NCBI GenBank assembly: GCA_964642165.1
Contig: CAZXOC010000046.1
Location: 1 to 34,087 of the forward strand
Direction: 5' to 3'
DNA from: CAYRVX01 sp964642165
Lineage (GTDB): Bacteria > Planctomycetota > Phycisphaerae > SM23-33
Length of the DNA stretch: 34,087 nt
The translations under genes were made by a program, and so were the position numbers. The notes below the pieces were generated by a model. It did no database searches and was not told where the DNA came from. It saw only the letters and a program-made list of their open reading frames with translations. Below, one piece after another: positions 1 to 14,400 of this stretch (position 1 is its first letter; each line of letters starts with the position of its first letter).

Positions 1-1
1 C

Positions 2-2460
2 GACGCCGTCCACGGCGGCGCGGGCGACGACGAGATCAACGGCGACGATGCCGACGACGAGCTGCACGGCGAGGCGGGCAGCGACACGATCGCCGGCGGG
101 GAGGGCGCCGACCTCATTCGCGGCGGCGAGGACGACGACGCCATCGAGGGCAACGCCGGCGGCGACACGATCCACGGCGAGGGGGGCGTCGACACGATCC
201 GCGGCGGCGACGGCGCCGACGAGGTCCACGGCGGCGAGGGCGACGATGAGATCCGCGGCGACGAGGCGGACGACGAGCTCTACGGCGACGACGGCGACGA
301 CGAGATCCACGGCGGCGACGGCAGCGACGCCATCCACGGCGGCGACGGCGAGGACGTGATCTTCGGCGACGACGGCGAGGTGGCGAGCGGCGGCGGAACC
401 GCCGTCGCCCGGGTGGTGGCCTCCGTCGGCGGCGCGGCCGACGTGATCGACGGCGGCCGCGACGACGATATCCTGCTCGGCGGCGAGGGCGGCGACACCA
501 TCACCGGCGCCGCCGGCGACGACGCGATCGTCGGCGACCACGGCGAGGTGGAGTCCGCCGCGGGCGTGGTCGTGGGCGCCGAGTCCGACTCGGGCGCCGG
601 CGCCGGGGCCGACAAGATCGAGGGCGGCGCCGGGCGCGACGTCATCCTCGGCGGCGCCGACGGCGACGTCATCCTCGGCGGCACCGATGCCGACGTGATC
701 CTCGGCGACGACGGCCGAGCGACGCTCGCCGGCGGGGCCGTCGCCGGCGTCGAGTCCGCCGGCGGCGACGGGGCGGACACCCTCGACGGCGGAGCCGGCG
801 ACGACGTGCTCGCGGGCGGCGGCGGGAACGACCGGATCGTCGCCGGGCCGGGCGCCGACGCCGTCCTCGGCGACGACGGCGAGGTCGACGTGTCCGCGTC
901 GGGCGCCGTCGAGCGCATCGAGGGCAAAGGCACGTCCGGCGGCAAGGACGACATCGAGGCGGGCGACGGCGACGACGTGGTCGTCGGCGGCCCGGACGCC
1001 GACACGATCTACGGCCACGAGGGCGCCGACGTGCTGCTCGGCGACAACGGCCGCGTCGTCGCCGGCGGCGAGATCGCCACGCTCGACCCCACCGAAGGCG
1101 GCGACGACACGCTCCGCGGCAACGACGGCGACGACATCCTCCTCGGCGGGGCCGGCGGGGACGCCCTCTTCGGCGCGGCCGGCCGCGATATGATCGTCGG
1201 CGACAACGGCCGCGTCGCCCGAACCGACGGCGTGATCTCCTCGGTGGCGACCACGGACCCCCACGCCGGCGGCGCCGACACGATCGAGGGCAACGACGGC
1301 GACGACATCCTCTTCGGCGGCTTCAACCTTCTCGCCACGGAGGACACGCTCAAGGGCGATGCCGGCAGCGACGTGGCCCTCGGCGACAACGGCCGCGTCG
1401 TCCTGGACGCCGGCGGAAGCGTCCTTCAGGTCCAGCCGACCGACCCCGCCGACGGCGGCGTGGACGTGATGTACGGCGGCGACGATCCCGACCGGCTCTA
1501 CGCCCAGGGCGAGGGCGACTTCGTCTACGGCGGCGGCGGCGACGACCTGCTGGTCGGCGGCGACGGCGACGACTCGCTCTGGGGCGAGGCCGGGCGCGAC
1601 GTGGTCTGGGGCGGGGCCGAGTGGCTGCCGTACGACACGTTCGCCGAGGCGGACAACTTCGGCAAGCCGCCGCGGTTCGACGAGGCCGAGGCGCTCTACC
1701 CGACCGGACTCAGCGGCTCCGACCTGCCGCTCATCACGCCGGTCTCGCTGGCGGGCGCGTCGCTGCCGGGTGACGCGGCGGACGGGGCCGACGCGCTGCG
1801 GGGCGGCGCGGAGGGCGACTGGCTCTTCGGCGGCGGCAACGAGGACGACCTCGTCGGCGGCGACGGCAGCGACTACCTCGACGGCGGGGCCGACAACGAC
1901 GACCTCCGGGGCGGCCCCGGCCCGGACGTGATCCTCGGCGGGGACAACGACGACGTGCTGGAAGGCGGCGACGGCATCGACCAGATGTACGGCGACGACG
2001 CCGCGCCGACGACGTTCGGGCACGGCACGGATCGCCTCTACGGCGACGCGGGGAACGCCGCCGGCGTCCAGCAGGGCCAGCGGCTCTGGGGCGGCGGCGG
2101 GCGCGACTACCTCTACGCCTACGCGCCGAGCATCCACATCGCGGACGAGCGCGACGAGGTCGGCGACCAGCTCCTGGGCGGCTCGGGCGGGGACTTCCTC
2201 TACGGCAACCTGCGCCGCGACACGCTGGACGGCGGGCCCGGCAACGAGAACCTCTACGGCGACTACCTCGCCGGGCCGAACTACGCGGGCAACCCCGACG
2301 CCGCGACCGTCGGCGCGGACGACGTGATCTACGGCGGCAGCGGCGAGGACATGCTCTACGGCGGCGGGGGCAGCGACGTGCTCTTCGGCGGGGCGGATTC
2401 CGACTGGATCGAGGGGCAGGAGGGTCACGACCAGGCCTACGGCGGCGGGTGGATCGACGT
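2..2460 (+). repeat. RTX (hemolysin-type) calcium-binding nonapeptide block 1
   Basis: This stretch encodes dense GGxGxDxhx nonapeptides such as GGEGGDTIT, GGAGDDVLA and GGDGDDSLW, the signature of calcium-binding parallel beta-rolls. A motif of the type hhGD(D/N/H)GxV recurs seven times between 365 and 1384 and divides the block into super-repeats of about 53-61 residues. The block probably continues left of the window. RTX rolls normally fold only in extracellular calcium, which supports secretion. Confidence 0.93.
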
Positions 2461-5400
2461 GCTCGTCCTCGACGTGGGCATCTGGACCGAGACCGGCGGC
2501 TTCGCGTTCTACGAGCACCTCGGCGACGCCTTCGACGGCCACTTCGGCAACACGCAGGAGGGCGACGCCTTCGACGACAACGCCACGGACATCCTGCTCG
2601 TCGAGGGGAGCAACTGGAACGACGAGATCGTGCTCGGCGAAAGCGAGGTGACGCTGACGGGCGCGGAGGCCGCCCCCGCCGACGGCCGGCTCGGCGCGGG
2701 CAAGACCGCGACATTCACGCTGGAGATCGGCGACCGGACCGTCGGGCCCGTGGCGGTGGACGACGAGCCCGACAACACGAACCTCGACCAGTTGGTGGGC
2801 GACGTCAACGATGCGCTGGCCGGCCCCCTGGCCGACGCCGCGTTCGCCGCCGACGCCGTGCAGGCCGTCCGCGTGGGCGACAAGCTCAGCCTCGTCACCA
2901 GCGGCCTGGGGCGCGAGGCGCCCGTGACGATTCGCGTGGCCGAAGGCGACCCGGCCGAGACCCTCCTGCACTTCGCCGACGGCCAGCAGGCCGTGCCGCT
3001 GCTGACCGTGAGCTTCGAGTACCCCTCGCAGGACGCCAGGCAGCTCCTGGCCCATTGGCGCGACGCCCAGGGCGTGCCGCTGGTGGAGCAGTTCCGCGTG
3101 TCCGGGCTGGGCGGCGACGACACGCTGGCGTTCGCGACGGGCACGGCGGCCGTCGACGTCTCCGTCCTGTCCGACCGCAGCGACGACTGGGTCGGCGTGC
3201 TGGACGGCGGGCCGGGGGGCGACCTGCTGATCGGCACGGGCGCTCGCGACCGCCTCGACGGCGGCGAGGGCGACGACGAGATCTACGGCTTCGGCGGCGA
3301 CGACCGGCTCTGGGGCGGCGAGGGCGCCGACGACCTGTACGCCGGGCAGGGCCACGACGACCTGCTCGGCCAAGGCGGGCGCAACCGCCTCTACGCGTGG
3401 TCGTTCGATCCGGAAGGGGACTACGCCGAGCCGTTCGAGGCGGCATCGGCGGTAGAGGGTACCGGCGACGGGAGCAAGCAGTTCGGCGTGTTCGTCGATC
3501 CGGCAACGGGGCTGCTCTACGACGACGACGGCGGCGGGGTCTACGTCCTGGAGGACACCGGGCTGAACCGCATGCTGGGCGGGGGCGACAACGACGAGCT
3601 GTACGGCGGCACGGGCGTGGACTTCCTCTACGGCGACGGCGGCGACGACACGCTCTACCGCAGCGACGGCAGCGCGTTCGAGGACGCCGACGGCGCCCAG
3701 GCGGGCGACGCCTGGAAGGCCTTCGCCCTCGAGAACGACAAGGTCTGGTACTACCACGGCTCCGGCGCCGACGACGTGATCACGGTGGATTTCGTCACCG
3801 AGCCGGGTGTCCTGGCCGACCGCCACCTCATCACCCGCCTGACCAACCACAACGGCCACTACACGTTCGACGCCCAGATCCGCCTGGCCTTCGACGCCCG
3901 CGACGCCGACGGCGAGCTGATCTGGGATCCCGCCGACGTGATGTTCGATCTCGAGGCCCTCGCCAGCGACGACCCCGACGCCCGCAGCGCGGCCATCAAG
4001 GACATCCAGCTCAACGGCGGCTTGCTGCCGGACGAGGGCGACTTCCTGGTCATCCTCATCGACGCGCTGGCCGGCAACGACCGGGTCACCGTCGGCCCGA
4101 CCGTCCAGCGGACGGTGTGGGTCGACGCGGGGCCGGGCGACGACCACGTCGAGATCCTCTCCGGCAGCACGATCCTGCCCGACCGGACCGAGCAGCGCAG
4201 CCGCAACGACGAGCCCGACGCCGCCGCGGCACTGGCGGACTCGCCCCTGGCGGGCGACGTCTCGTACAGCGGGCTGACCATCGACAACCCGGACGACGTG
4301 GACTGGTACACGCTGTCCTTCGCGACCGCGCCGGTCAGCGGTGAAGTAGCGCTGGAGAGCCTCTCGGACAGCGACGGCCTGACGCTGGAGCTGTACGAGC
4401 TGGTGGACGAGGAGCTGACGCGGAAGGCGGCCGCCGAGGCGGGCGCAGCGGCGGCGGACCGCCTCGACCAGGCCAGTACGGCCGACGCGCCGGACGAGGC
4501 GTACACCATCGACGCGATCGAGGGCGTGGCGCTGCTGCGCGGGCTGACGATCCACGACGCCGTGGACGAGGACTGGTTCCACTTCACGCTGGCCTACGAC
4601 GCGGCCCACCTGGTGGCGAGCGGGCCCGCGCCCGAGGGCGGCCGGCTCTCCGGGCCCGCGACGTTCTCGCTGAGCATCGGCGGCGGCGCGGCCGTGCCGG
4701 TGATCGTCCACGCCGGCGCGAACGAGACGATCGACGAGCTGGTGGGCGACGTGAACGACGCCCTCGCCGACGCGCGCCTGGGGCAGGACGTTGTGGCCGA
4801 CCGGATCGGCGATCGGCTGACGCTCCGCCTGGCGGACGCCGGCAGCACGGCCTCGCTGGAGCTGAGCAGCGCCAACGGCGTGACGCGGGACGAGCTGCGG
4901 TTCGCCGAGGCCGTCGCCGCCCCGCCGGGCGGCCTGACCCTCCGGGAGATCCACGGCGTCGGCGCGCTGGACGCCGCGCTGTACGACGAGATCGGCGGGG
5001 CGGCCGTCCCGGGGCGCGTCGCGATCAACGCGCCGAGCTCCACCACGACGGTCGATCTGACCGCCCTGCCGCGCGGCGAGTACTGGCTGGAGGTCTCCGG
5101 CACGGAGGGCCAGCGCTACGAGCTGCGCCCGGCCGTGGGCGACGGCGGCGAGACGCTGATCGACCTGGGCGGATCGGGACAGACGGCGATCGCGCTGGGC
5201 GCCCCGGGCGGCGTGTCGCTGGCGGCCGACACGACCTACTACCTGAAGGTCGCCTCGGAGAACCTGACTCCCACGATCTACGACCTGCACGTGGACCTCG
5301 GCGCCGGCCCGGCGACGGAGGTGGACCTGGCGGCGGCGACCGACGCGATCCGCCGCGACATCCTTCTGGGCGGCGAGGGGCACGACGTGCTCGGCGGCGG

Positions 5401-8400
5401 GCCGTCGGAGGACTGGATCTTCGGCGGGCCGGGCAACGACGTGCTCAGCGGCGGACTCGACCGCCAGGCGAGCGACCTGCTGTTCGGCAACGAGGGCGAC
5501 GACACGTTCCAACTGATCCCGGACGCCCTGCCGTTCATCAAGGGCACGTGGGAGACGTACGTCCCGACGCTGGTGGACCGCTTCGACGGCGGGGCGGGCG
5601 ACGACCGCGTCCTGTTCCTCGGCGGCGACCTGGACCGCCTCAACCGCCCCGTGCCGGACGAGGTGGCCATCCGCTACAACCGCATCCTCCACCGCTACGA
5701 GTTCACCAGCCTCGTCTGGGACATCGCCAACCAGCGGTTCGCCGTCGACGCGGACCTGCTGATCGGCCTGTTCGACCTGCCGGGCAGCGGGCGCCTGGCC
5801 GAGACCGCCGAGCCGGGCGAGTCGGCGACGTTCTACCTGATCGTCGACGGCGACGAGGACGGGCGCGTGCTGGTCACCGTGGAGGATGACACGTCGAGCG
5901 CCGGCCGGCAGGACCTCGTGGACCGCGTCAGCGCGGCGCTGGCCGCGGCGGACCTGGCCGGCGAAGTCGAGGCGGGCCCGGAGGGCAACCGGCTCGCCCT
6001 GCGGCGCGTCTCGCCGGGGCCGGGCGCGTCGCTGGACGTGGTCGGCGCCAACGCGGTGGCCCAGACGAAGCTCGGCCTGTTCGACAGCCGCCGGGCCCAC
6101 GAGCCGAACCGCCGCTTCGAGCAGAACTACGTCTTCTACCAGGCCGTCGGCGTCGAGCGGACGGTGATCGAAACGCGGGCCGGGAACGACGTCGTCCACG
6201 GCGCGCCGGAGTACATGCTGCCCAACACGCTCAGCGAATGGGGCATCGACCCCGGCGACTACGAGCAGCGCGGGCTGATCTCGGCGCTGGAGATCCGCGG
6301 CGGCGAAGGGGCCGACCAGCTCTTCGGCGGGGCGCTGGACGACCTCATCGACGGCGGGCCGGGCGACGACTTCCTCTTCGGCGGCGAGGGCGACGACCGG
6401 CTCCTCGGCGGCGGGGGCAGCGACCTGATCGTGGGCGACGACCACTTCCGGCCGGACCGCCGCGAAACGGTCGTCCGGGGGCCGGCCTCCGGCACGAACG
6501 ACGACGTGGACTTCGCCGCGATGCTCCCCGCCGTCGGCCCCGGTGCGGTGATCGACGACCTGACGCTCCATGCCGGCGACGCCGGCGACTGGTACGTCCT
6601 GCCCGTGCCCGAGGCGTTCCAGCGATTCGGCGACCGCCAGGCGGCGTACCTGTCGGCCGAGATGATCTCGCTGGAGTTCCTCGAGACGACCGTCGCCGAC
6701 CCGGAGGAGTACCTGCTGCGGCTGTTCGCCGGCGAGAACGCCGCCGACCCGGACGAGCCGCTGCACGTCGTGCCCGTCGAGCAGTACCCGGGCGTGCCCG
6801 AGTACTACCTGCTGCACGTGCGGAACGTGAACGCGTTGGGGCTGGTCGCCACGGCCGCGCTGCCGGAGGACGGCCGGCTCTCGGCCGACGCGACCCTCAC
6901 GCTGCGCGTCGACGGCGCCCGGGACGTCCCGATCACGATCCCAGCCGCCGCGACCGACGGCGGGGACATGACGGCCGCGAACGCCTCTCCCGCCGACCTC
7001 GTCGACGACGTCAACGGCGCCCTGGCCGCCGCCGGGCTCGGCGAGGAGGCGACCGCCTCGCTGGCCGGCGACCGCCTCGTGCTGGCCCCGGCCGCGGGAA
7101 CCACGCTCGAGATCGTCGAGGCCAACCAGACGGTCGCCATCGAGCTGCACCTGCGCGCCGGGCAGAACACCGCCGCCCCGCCCGATGCGATGGGGCGGTA
7201 CCGCCTCACGTTCTCCGAGGATCTCGGCCGGACACTCCACGCGCCCGTCGAGCCGGGCGACTTCCAGACACAGTCCGCCGACCTCGCCGACCAGCCGGTC
7301 GTCCTCCCGCTGGGCGACGTCAACGGCGACGGCTTCGCCGACTTCGTGGCGGCCGTGCGCGACGACCTGGGCGAGTCGGCCGAGCTGGCGGGCCTCGGCG
7401 TGGACCACATCGGCCCCAGCTTCGCGCGGGTCTACTTCGGCTCGGCCGATCCCGGCGACGCGATGTTCGACGAGTTCGGCGTGTCGCTGGAGCTGCCCGC
7501 CCCGGTGCAGTCGCCGTCGGTCTTCGGCTCGCAGTCCATCCTCGTGCCCGCGGGCGACCTGAACGGCGACGGCATCGGGGATATCGCGGTCGCGGTGACG
7601 ATGGCCGAGCCCGCCGACCTCCCGCCGGCCTGGCCGCCGCCGGTCTTCCACGCGCACGGCGTGTACCTGCTCTTCGGCGGGGACTGGACGGGCACGATCG
7701 ACGTGGTCCACGATGCCGACGTGACGATCAAGGGCCTCCGCGGCGCGCTGTCGGTGGCCGCGGCGGGGGATTTCGACCGCGACGCCGAGGACTGCGACGA
7801 CCTGCTCGTCGGCGACGTGGACCTCTCCAACAATTCCGGCAAGGCGTACCTCTTCTCGGGGCGGACCGGCGACTGGCCGGACGTGGTCCTGTCCGCCGAC
7901 TTCAGCGACGCGGCGGGCGACAACGCCTTCGCCGTCGACAATGACCCGCGCGGGCCGCTGTACGTCGAGGGGCTGTGGCACCGCACGGACCGTCGCGGCG
8001 CCGATCCCGGCCACAGCGCCGACGACAGCTACTACTTCGGCGACGACGCCCGCGGCGACTACGACGCCGGCCCGTTCGCCGTCGGCGGGCGGATCGTCAC
8101 GCCCGACGTCGACCTGACGGGCGCCCACTTCGGCGAGCTGTCGTTCGGCTACTACCTCCAGACCGAGGCGATCGACGGCTACGACCGCGCCGCCGTGCTG
8201 GTCGGGCGGGAGATCGCCGCCGGCCAGTGGGAGTTCGAGCCGCTGGCGGACATCGACAACGAGTCCGGCCTGCTCGTCGACCCGACGACGGGCTGGACGA
8301 CGCTGAACGTCCGCCTGGCCCCGTCGCTCTTCGGCCAGACGGTCCGCTTCGCGTTCGACTTCGACACGATCGACGCGGTCGCCAACGGCCACGAGGGCTG

Positions 8401-11400
8401 GTACGTCGACGACGTGCTCGTCCGCACGATCGAGGCGAAGATGTCGTTCGAGGACGCTACCACCGAGGGCCTCGGCAGCAGCGTGGCGGGCGCGGGCGAC
8501 TTCGACGGCGACGGGCTGAACGACCTGGCGATCCTCGTCGCCGAGAACGCGTCCGGCGAGGGCGAGGTCCGCGTCCATTGCAGCGACGGGACCACGGTTA
8601 CGCTGGACGGCTTCGGCGAGCCGCTCGAGGGCTACGCGCTGCTCGCCGCCGGCGACGTGGACGGCGACGGGCTGGGCGACCTGCTCGTCTCCGGCCCGGC
8701 GAAGAGCTGGCTGGTCACCGGCGGGGCGGGCGCGACGGACTACAACGCCGACGCCCCGGCGCACGTGCTGCCGCTGGGCGACGTGGATGGCGACGGCTGC
8801 GCCGACCTCGGCGCCGCGGCGCTGGAGACTACGCCCGCTATCGCACAGGGCATCGAACTGGCCCACCAGGTGGGGCAGGTCTACTTCGGCGGCGAGGACG
8901 GGCCGGACTTCGCGGCCCCGGACATGGTGCTGGAGCCGGCCAGCCCGGCGTACTCGGCGGCGTCGGCCGCGACGATCCGGCCGCTGCTGTTCGGCACGCC
9001 CGGCGACGTCAACGGCGAGGAGGCCGGCGTGCACTACGCCGAGCTGGCGCTGGCCGACCACTTCGGCGGGCGCGTGAACGTGCTCCTGGGCCGGCCGCTG
9101 CGCGAGCCGCTGCTCGCCGACGTCGACGTCGCCCCGCGGGAGGACTTCCGCTTCGAGCTGGCCCGGCCGGTCGTGATCCCGGCGCCCGCGCCGCCGGAGG
9201 GCGTGCGCCTCTCGGGCGACCCCGAGCAGACCGATCTCGGCGAGGCATTCCGGCTGGAGGGCACCGTCGCCGACGAGATGCTCTCGCGCGCCCAGGACAT
9301 CGGCGACTTCAACGCCGACGGCGTCGACGACCTGCTCGTGACGGGCCAGTTCGACAGCTACGTCCTGCTCGGGCCGGTGGACCTGCCCGTCCAGGCCGAC
9401 GTCGCCGGCCGGGCGGCGGTGATCGTCGATTCGGCCTCGCTCGGGCGGCCCGCCGAGCGCATGGGCGACCTCGACGGCGACGGCGCGAGCGACCTGGTGT
9501 TCGCCCGACAGGACGGCGCGGGCACCACGGTCAGCATCGTGTACGGCTCGGTCGACGTGCCGGCGCGGGTGCTCACCACGCCCGGGGCGTCCGACCCGCT
9601 GGCCGCGTCCTTCCAGCAGTTCGACCTGCCGTACGCCGACGAGGGACTGACGCTCCACGTGCTGGAGTTCAACGAGGACGCCTATGCCGACCTGCTGGCC
9701 GCCTGGCCGGACGGCGTCGACGGCGACAGGTTCGGCTGGGTCTACTCCGGCCTGGAGATCGCCCGGTTGAAGGGCGACCCGTATACCCCGTTCGATCCTG
9801 CCGGCACCGACTCGCAGATCGCCCGTCTTCTCGTCGACGGGACGGCCGATGCGAACGACCTGCGCGTCACCGTCGCGGGGGACGTGAACGGCGACGGCCT
9901 GGAGGACGTGCTGCTGGCCAATCCGTCCTGCGCGGAGCCCGCCGGGCCGCCCCTGCCCTCGCTGCCGAAGCTCGGGCGGGCGTACGTCGTGCTGGGCCGG
10001 CCCGATCCCGAGCCGTGGGCGACGGTCGAGATCGCCCTGGCCGACGAGAGCCCCTCGGGCCCGATCGGCGACGCGCTGTACGAGGACTTCGCCCTCGGCG
10101 GCAGCATCGCCGCGCTGGGCGACGTGAACCGCGACGGCTACGACGACTTCGCCGTCGGCCGCGACACGGAAGACGCCGACAATGCCGTCGGCTCCCTGCT
10201 GGTCTTCTACGGCTCGGCCGACCCGGGCGGGAGCTTCGTGGGCGCGCCCGGCAGGGCGCTGCTCGGCGACGTGACGATCCGCCGCGCCGCGGCGGGCGAG
10301 CTGACCCCCGGCGTGTCCATCCACGGGGCCCTGGGCGCCACGGCCGGCGACTTCGACGGCGATGGGCGAATGGACCTGGCCGTCGGCGAGACCGCCCGGA
10401 CGGTCACGAACGCGTCCGGCGACGTGCTCCGCCTCGACGAGCGCGGGCACGTGCACGTGTTCTGGTCCGTCGCCGAGGGCCCGGGCGAGCTGCTGCTGGA
10501 CGACGCCGACGTAACGCTGCGCGGCGAGGGCGAGCACGACGGCTTCGGCCGCCTTCCCGCCACGCCGCAAATCGACGTGGACGGCGACCGGTACGACGAC
10601 CTGCTCGTCGGTGCGCCGGGCGCGATGGCCTTCGCCGTCGGGCCGCTTCCCGGCGCCGGCATGGTGTACTTCATCTACGGCTCGCCGCGGCCCGTGGACC
10701 TGTCCGGCGTCGACGCCGAGACGCTCACCAACCGCACGATCACCGGCAGCGGGGACTTCCTGGTCGAGCGCGGCACGGGCATCCCGGCCGTCTTCGCCGA
10801 CCAGGACTTCGACGGCGACGGGCTGCTCGACACCGATCGCTATACGCTCGCCGCCGACCAGGCCGAGCGCTGGTACCGGTTCACCACACTCGGCGACGGC
10901 TCCGGCGGCACGCAGCTTCGCGTCCTGCCCGTCGCGGAGGACGCCCGCACGCTGTGGATCGCCCCCAGCGACGACGGCAACCCGCAGAGCAGCCCGACCG
11001 GTGCGACCTACCCGCTCGGGTCGGGGACCTCGCCGATCGTCCTGGAGCTGGAGCTCGGCAGCTTCCTGCCGTACCTCGACGAGCCGGAGGGGATCGACTC
11101 GTTCACGCTGAACCTGGAGTACGCCAACCTGCACCAGGACCTGGCCCTGGGCGCCGTGGTGTCGGTGGTGCGGCTGAACGACCAGCTCGTCTTCGGGACG
11201 GCGGAGCGGAAGCTGGCGGTCACGGACGGCACGGCCGCGGGCACGCAGGAGATCGCCGTCTTCGACAGCGCGCCGCGGAGCCTCGCCGCCGTCGGCGGGG
11301 AGGTGTACTTCGCGGTCGAGGACGCCGCCGGCGCCGGCAACGGCGGCAGCCCGACCGAGGAGGTCTATTCCCTGCGCAAGACGGACGGCACGCCGGGCAA

Positions 11401-14400
11401 CGTCACGGAGATCGCCGGCGAGCTGTGGACCTGGCCGCGAGACCTGGTCGGCGTGGGCGGATCGCTGTACTTCCGGCTGGCGCCGTACGAGGAGGGAGAG
11501 GCCGAGCTGTGGCGCGTCGTCGGCGACGCGGCCGAGATGCTCTTCGACATGTCGTCCGGCGTGAATCACCTGACCCGCGTGGGCGATTTCCTGTACTTCA
11601 CGGCCGACCTGACTGGCTACTTCCCCGGCGAGCCGGATAAGGAAGGTCTGCGCGTCTGGCGCATCCGGCCGGGAGACGTGTGGGAGCCCGTTTCCGAGCC
11701 GGCGCTGACGGGACTCGACATCGACAACCTGACCGCCGTCGGCGACCGGCTGTACTTCACGACGCATGGCGGTCACCGACTCTGGTCCGTAGGCAACGGC
11801 GAGCCGGCGGCCACGATACACCTCGATGAGTTCGGCAAGCCGCCCATGGGGACCCTGACGGCCATCGGCGAGTGGCTGTTCTTCACCCGCCAGAACGCCG
11901 CGGGCACGCCGTGGGAGCTGCACGCCTACGACGGCACGACGGAGTGGACATTCGACCTTCCTGGCGGGCACACCGACCCGAGCCGCCTGATCGGCCTGGG
12001 GGCGACGGTCTACCTCACAGCCGCCCGGGGCGGCAAGTACGCCCTGCTGAGGTACGCCGGGGACGACATCCAGGTCGTGCGGAGCTTCGCCGACCGGCCG
12101 GCCAACCTTCACGTCGCAGGCGGGCAGCTCTACTTCACGACGTCCGACGGCCTGTGGACCATCGAGGGGCGCACGCCGGTGCTGTTGACGCCGGCGCCGC
12201 CGACCGAGCTCCAGGCCCTCACGCCCATCGGCGAGAAGCTGTACTTCGGCGTCACGGACCTGTACGTGGCCACCGGGACGGACGTGCAGAAGGTCGAGAC
12301 GATCGGCCCGTTCTCTTTGTCGCTGACGGTCGAGGTGCTCGAGGAGGAAGGCGACGGACAGGCGGGCGCGTCGGACGCGACGGCCGCGGGCCAGGTTGCG
12401 TTCGACGACGCGATTCTGCTGGACTCCGTCTCCGGGCGCATCGAGATCGACCTGACGGACGGCATGCGCGAGCTGCTTGCCGCCGGGAAGACGCGCGCAA
12501 CGCTGCGGATCGGTGCCGCCGGCGCGGGCGTGTCGCTGGACGTCCGGCGGGCCGGCCACGGCGGGCGGACCGGCCTGGAGGCCGCCCTCCCGCGGCAGGA
12601 GGGCGTCCTGGTGGACGTCTACGACGCCGATGGCGGGCTGCTCGCCGAGGGGCGGGCGATCGTGGACACGCGGGCCTACGAGGCCGGCACGTACTACCTG
12701 CGCGTCCACAATCCCTTCGTCGGCGAGACGGCCGGCCCCATCCCGTTCGCCGTGGAGGTCGTCCCGCCCGATCCGGGCGCGACCCACGCCGCGTCCGACC
12801 GCGACGAGATGCACGGAGGCGACGGCGACGACCTGCTCATCGGGCGAGGCCAGCTCGACCGCATCTTCGGCGAAAGCGGCGACGACGCCTTCGTCGCCGA
12901 GGTGATCGAGGTCTTCGACCTCGCCGGCGGCGAGGTCCGCCGGGACCCGCCGGCGTACGACCACAGCAGCATCCAGCCGCGCCCGGCCGACCCCGTCGTC
13001 GACGTGCCGGATGCCGCCCTCACCGGGCGGCTCGCCGAGGCGCTCGCGATTCCCGTCACCACGTCGTACGCGGGCGCGCCGCTCGTCCGCCTGCCGTTCT
13101 ACGCGAGCGAGCTGAACACGATCACCCGCCTGGACGCCTTCGACGCCGGGATCGCGGACCTGGCGGGGCTCCAGTTCGCGACCAACCTGCGGCAGGTGAA
13201 CCTGGCCGGCAACGCGATCGGGGACATCGCCCCCCTCGGCGCCGGGCGCGACCGGGCCACCGGGGCGCCCGTCGGCCTGTTCCGCGTCGAGCACCTGGCC
13301 CTGGACCGCAACGCCATCGACGACGCCGGGCCGCTGGAGCTGCTGCGGCGCCTGGAGCGCCTCAGCCTGGATCACAACGCCGTCACGGACGTCGCGCCGC
13401 TGGCGGGCCTGGGCGCCCTGGACTTCCTGAGCCTGGACGCCCAGGACGACCAGGGGCAGCTCCTCGCCGACGTCGGCGACCTGGCGGGCCTGAGGGGACT
13501 CCAGTGGCTGAGCCTCTACGGCAACGCCGTCTCGGATGTTTCGCCACTGGCCGATCTGCCTGGCCTGCGTTGGCTCTACCTGCACGACAACGTGATCCGC
13601 GACATCGAAGGGCTCACTCGGCAGCGGCTCGTTGACGACGGCGACGCGGGCTACGCCGAGACGGGGGCGGACTGGCTCGGCAACCTCCATCCGGTCAGCG
13701 GGGCCTTCGAGGCCGATTACCGCTACCATCCCCCGACCATCGGCGAAGAGGGAACGGCCACGTGGACGTTCGACGACCTCGCGCCGGGCGAGTACGAGGT
13801 GCTGGTCACCTGGCCGGCGCACCGCAGCCGCGCCGTGAACGTGATGTACTCGGTCTACGAGGACGCCGGGTGGCTGGGCGACTACGAGGTGGACCAGACG
13901 CTGCCGCCGGCCGGCGAGCCGCTCGGGGGGCGACCGTGGCAGAGCCTCGGCACGTTCGAGGTCGCCACCGCGCCGCTCACCGTGGAAGTGCGCAGCGCGT
14001 GGGAGGGCTTCGTGGCGGCCGATGCGGTGCGTCTGGTCGGCGCGCCCGCGCCCCCGCTGGAGGTCCTCACTCTCGACACCAACCCGCTGGACAACCGCGC
14101 GCACGAGCTGTTCCTGCCGGAGCTGGCGGCCGCCAGCGTGGCCGTCCGCTACGACGACGACCCCAGCGCCCCCGTGGTCCAGCCGATCGACCCGCAGGCC
14201 GCCGACGGGCGGCTCGCCTTCGACGGCATCGACGACGCCGTCCGCATCGAAGGCTTCGCGGGCATTGTCGGCCTGGACTCGCGGACCGTCACCGCGTGGA
14301 TCAAGACCGCCAGCCCCGCGAGCCAAGCCATCGTCTCGTGGGGGCAGGGCACGACGGGGCACTCGTGGACGCTCGGCCTCCAGCAGGTCGCCCCCGACGA

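Noticed and set aside
356..358. ATG as the start of the giant protein
   Set aside because: The same frame is open and encodes typical RTX repeats back to position 2, and the ATG lies in the middle of a repeat.
2..2460. CRISPR-like or simple DNA repeat array
   Set aside because: The periodicity is in codons of degenerate RTX nonapeptides. There are no identical direct repeats with unique spacers.
2..2460. RTX toxin or type-I-secreted lipase
   Set aside because: No pore-forming, lipase or protease domain, acyltransferase or hlyBD-type transporter gene was seen. RTX repeats alone do not indicate a toxin.
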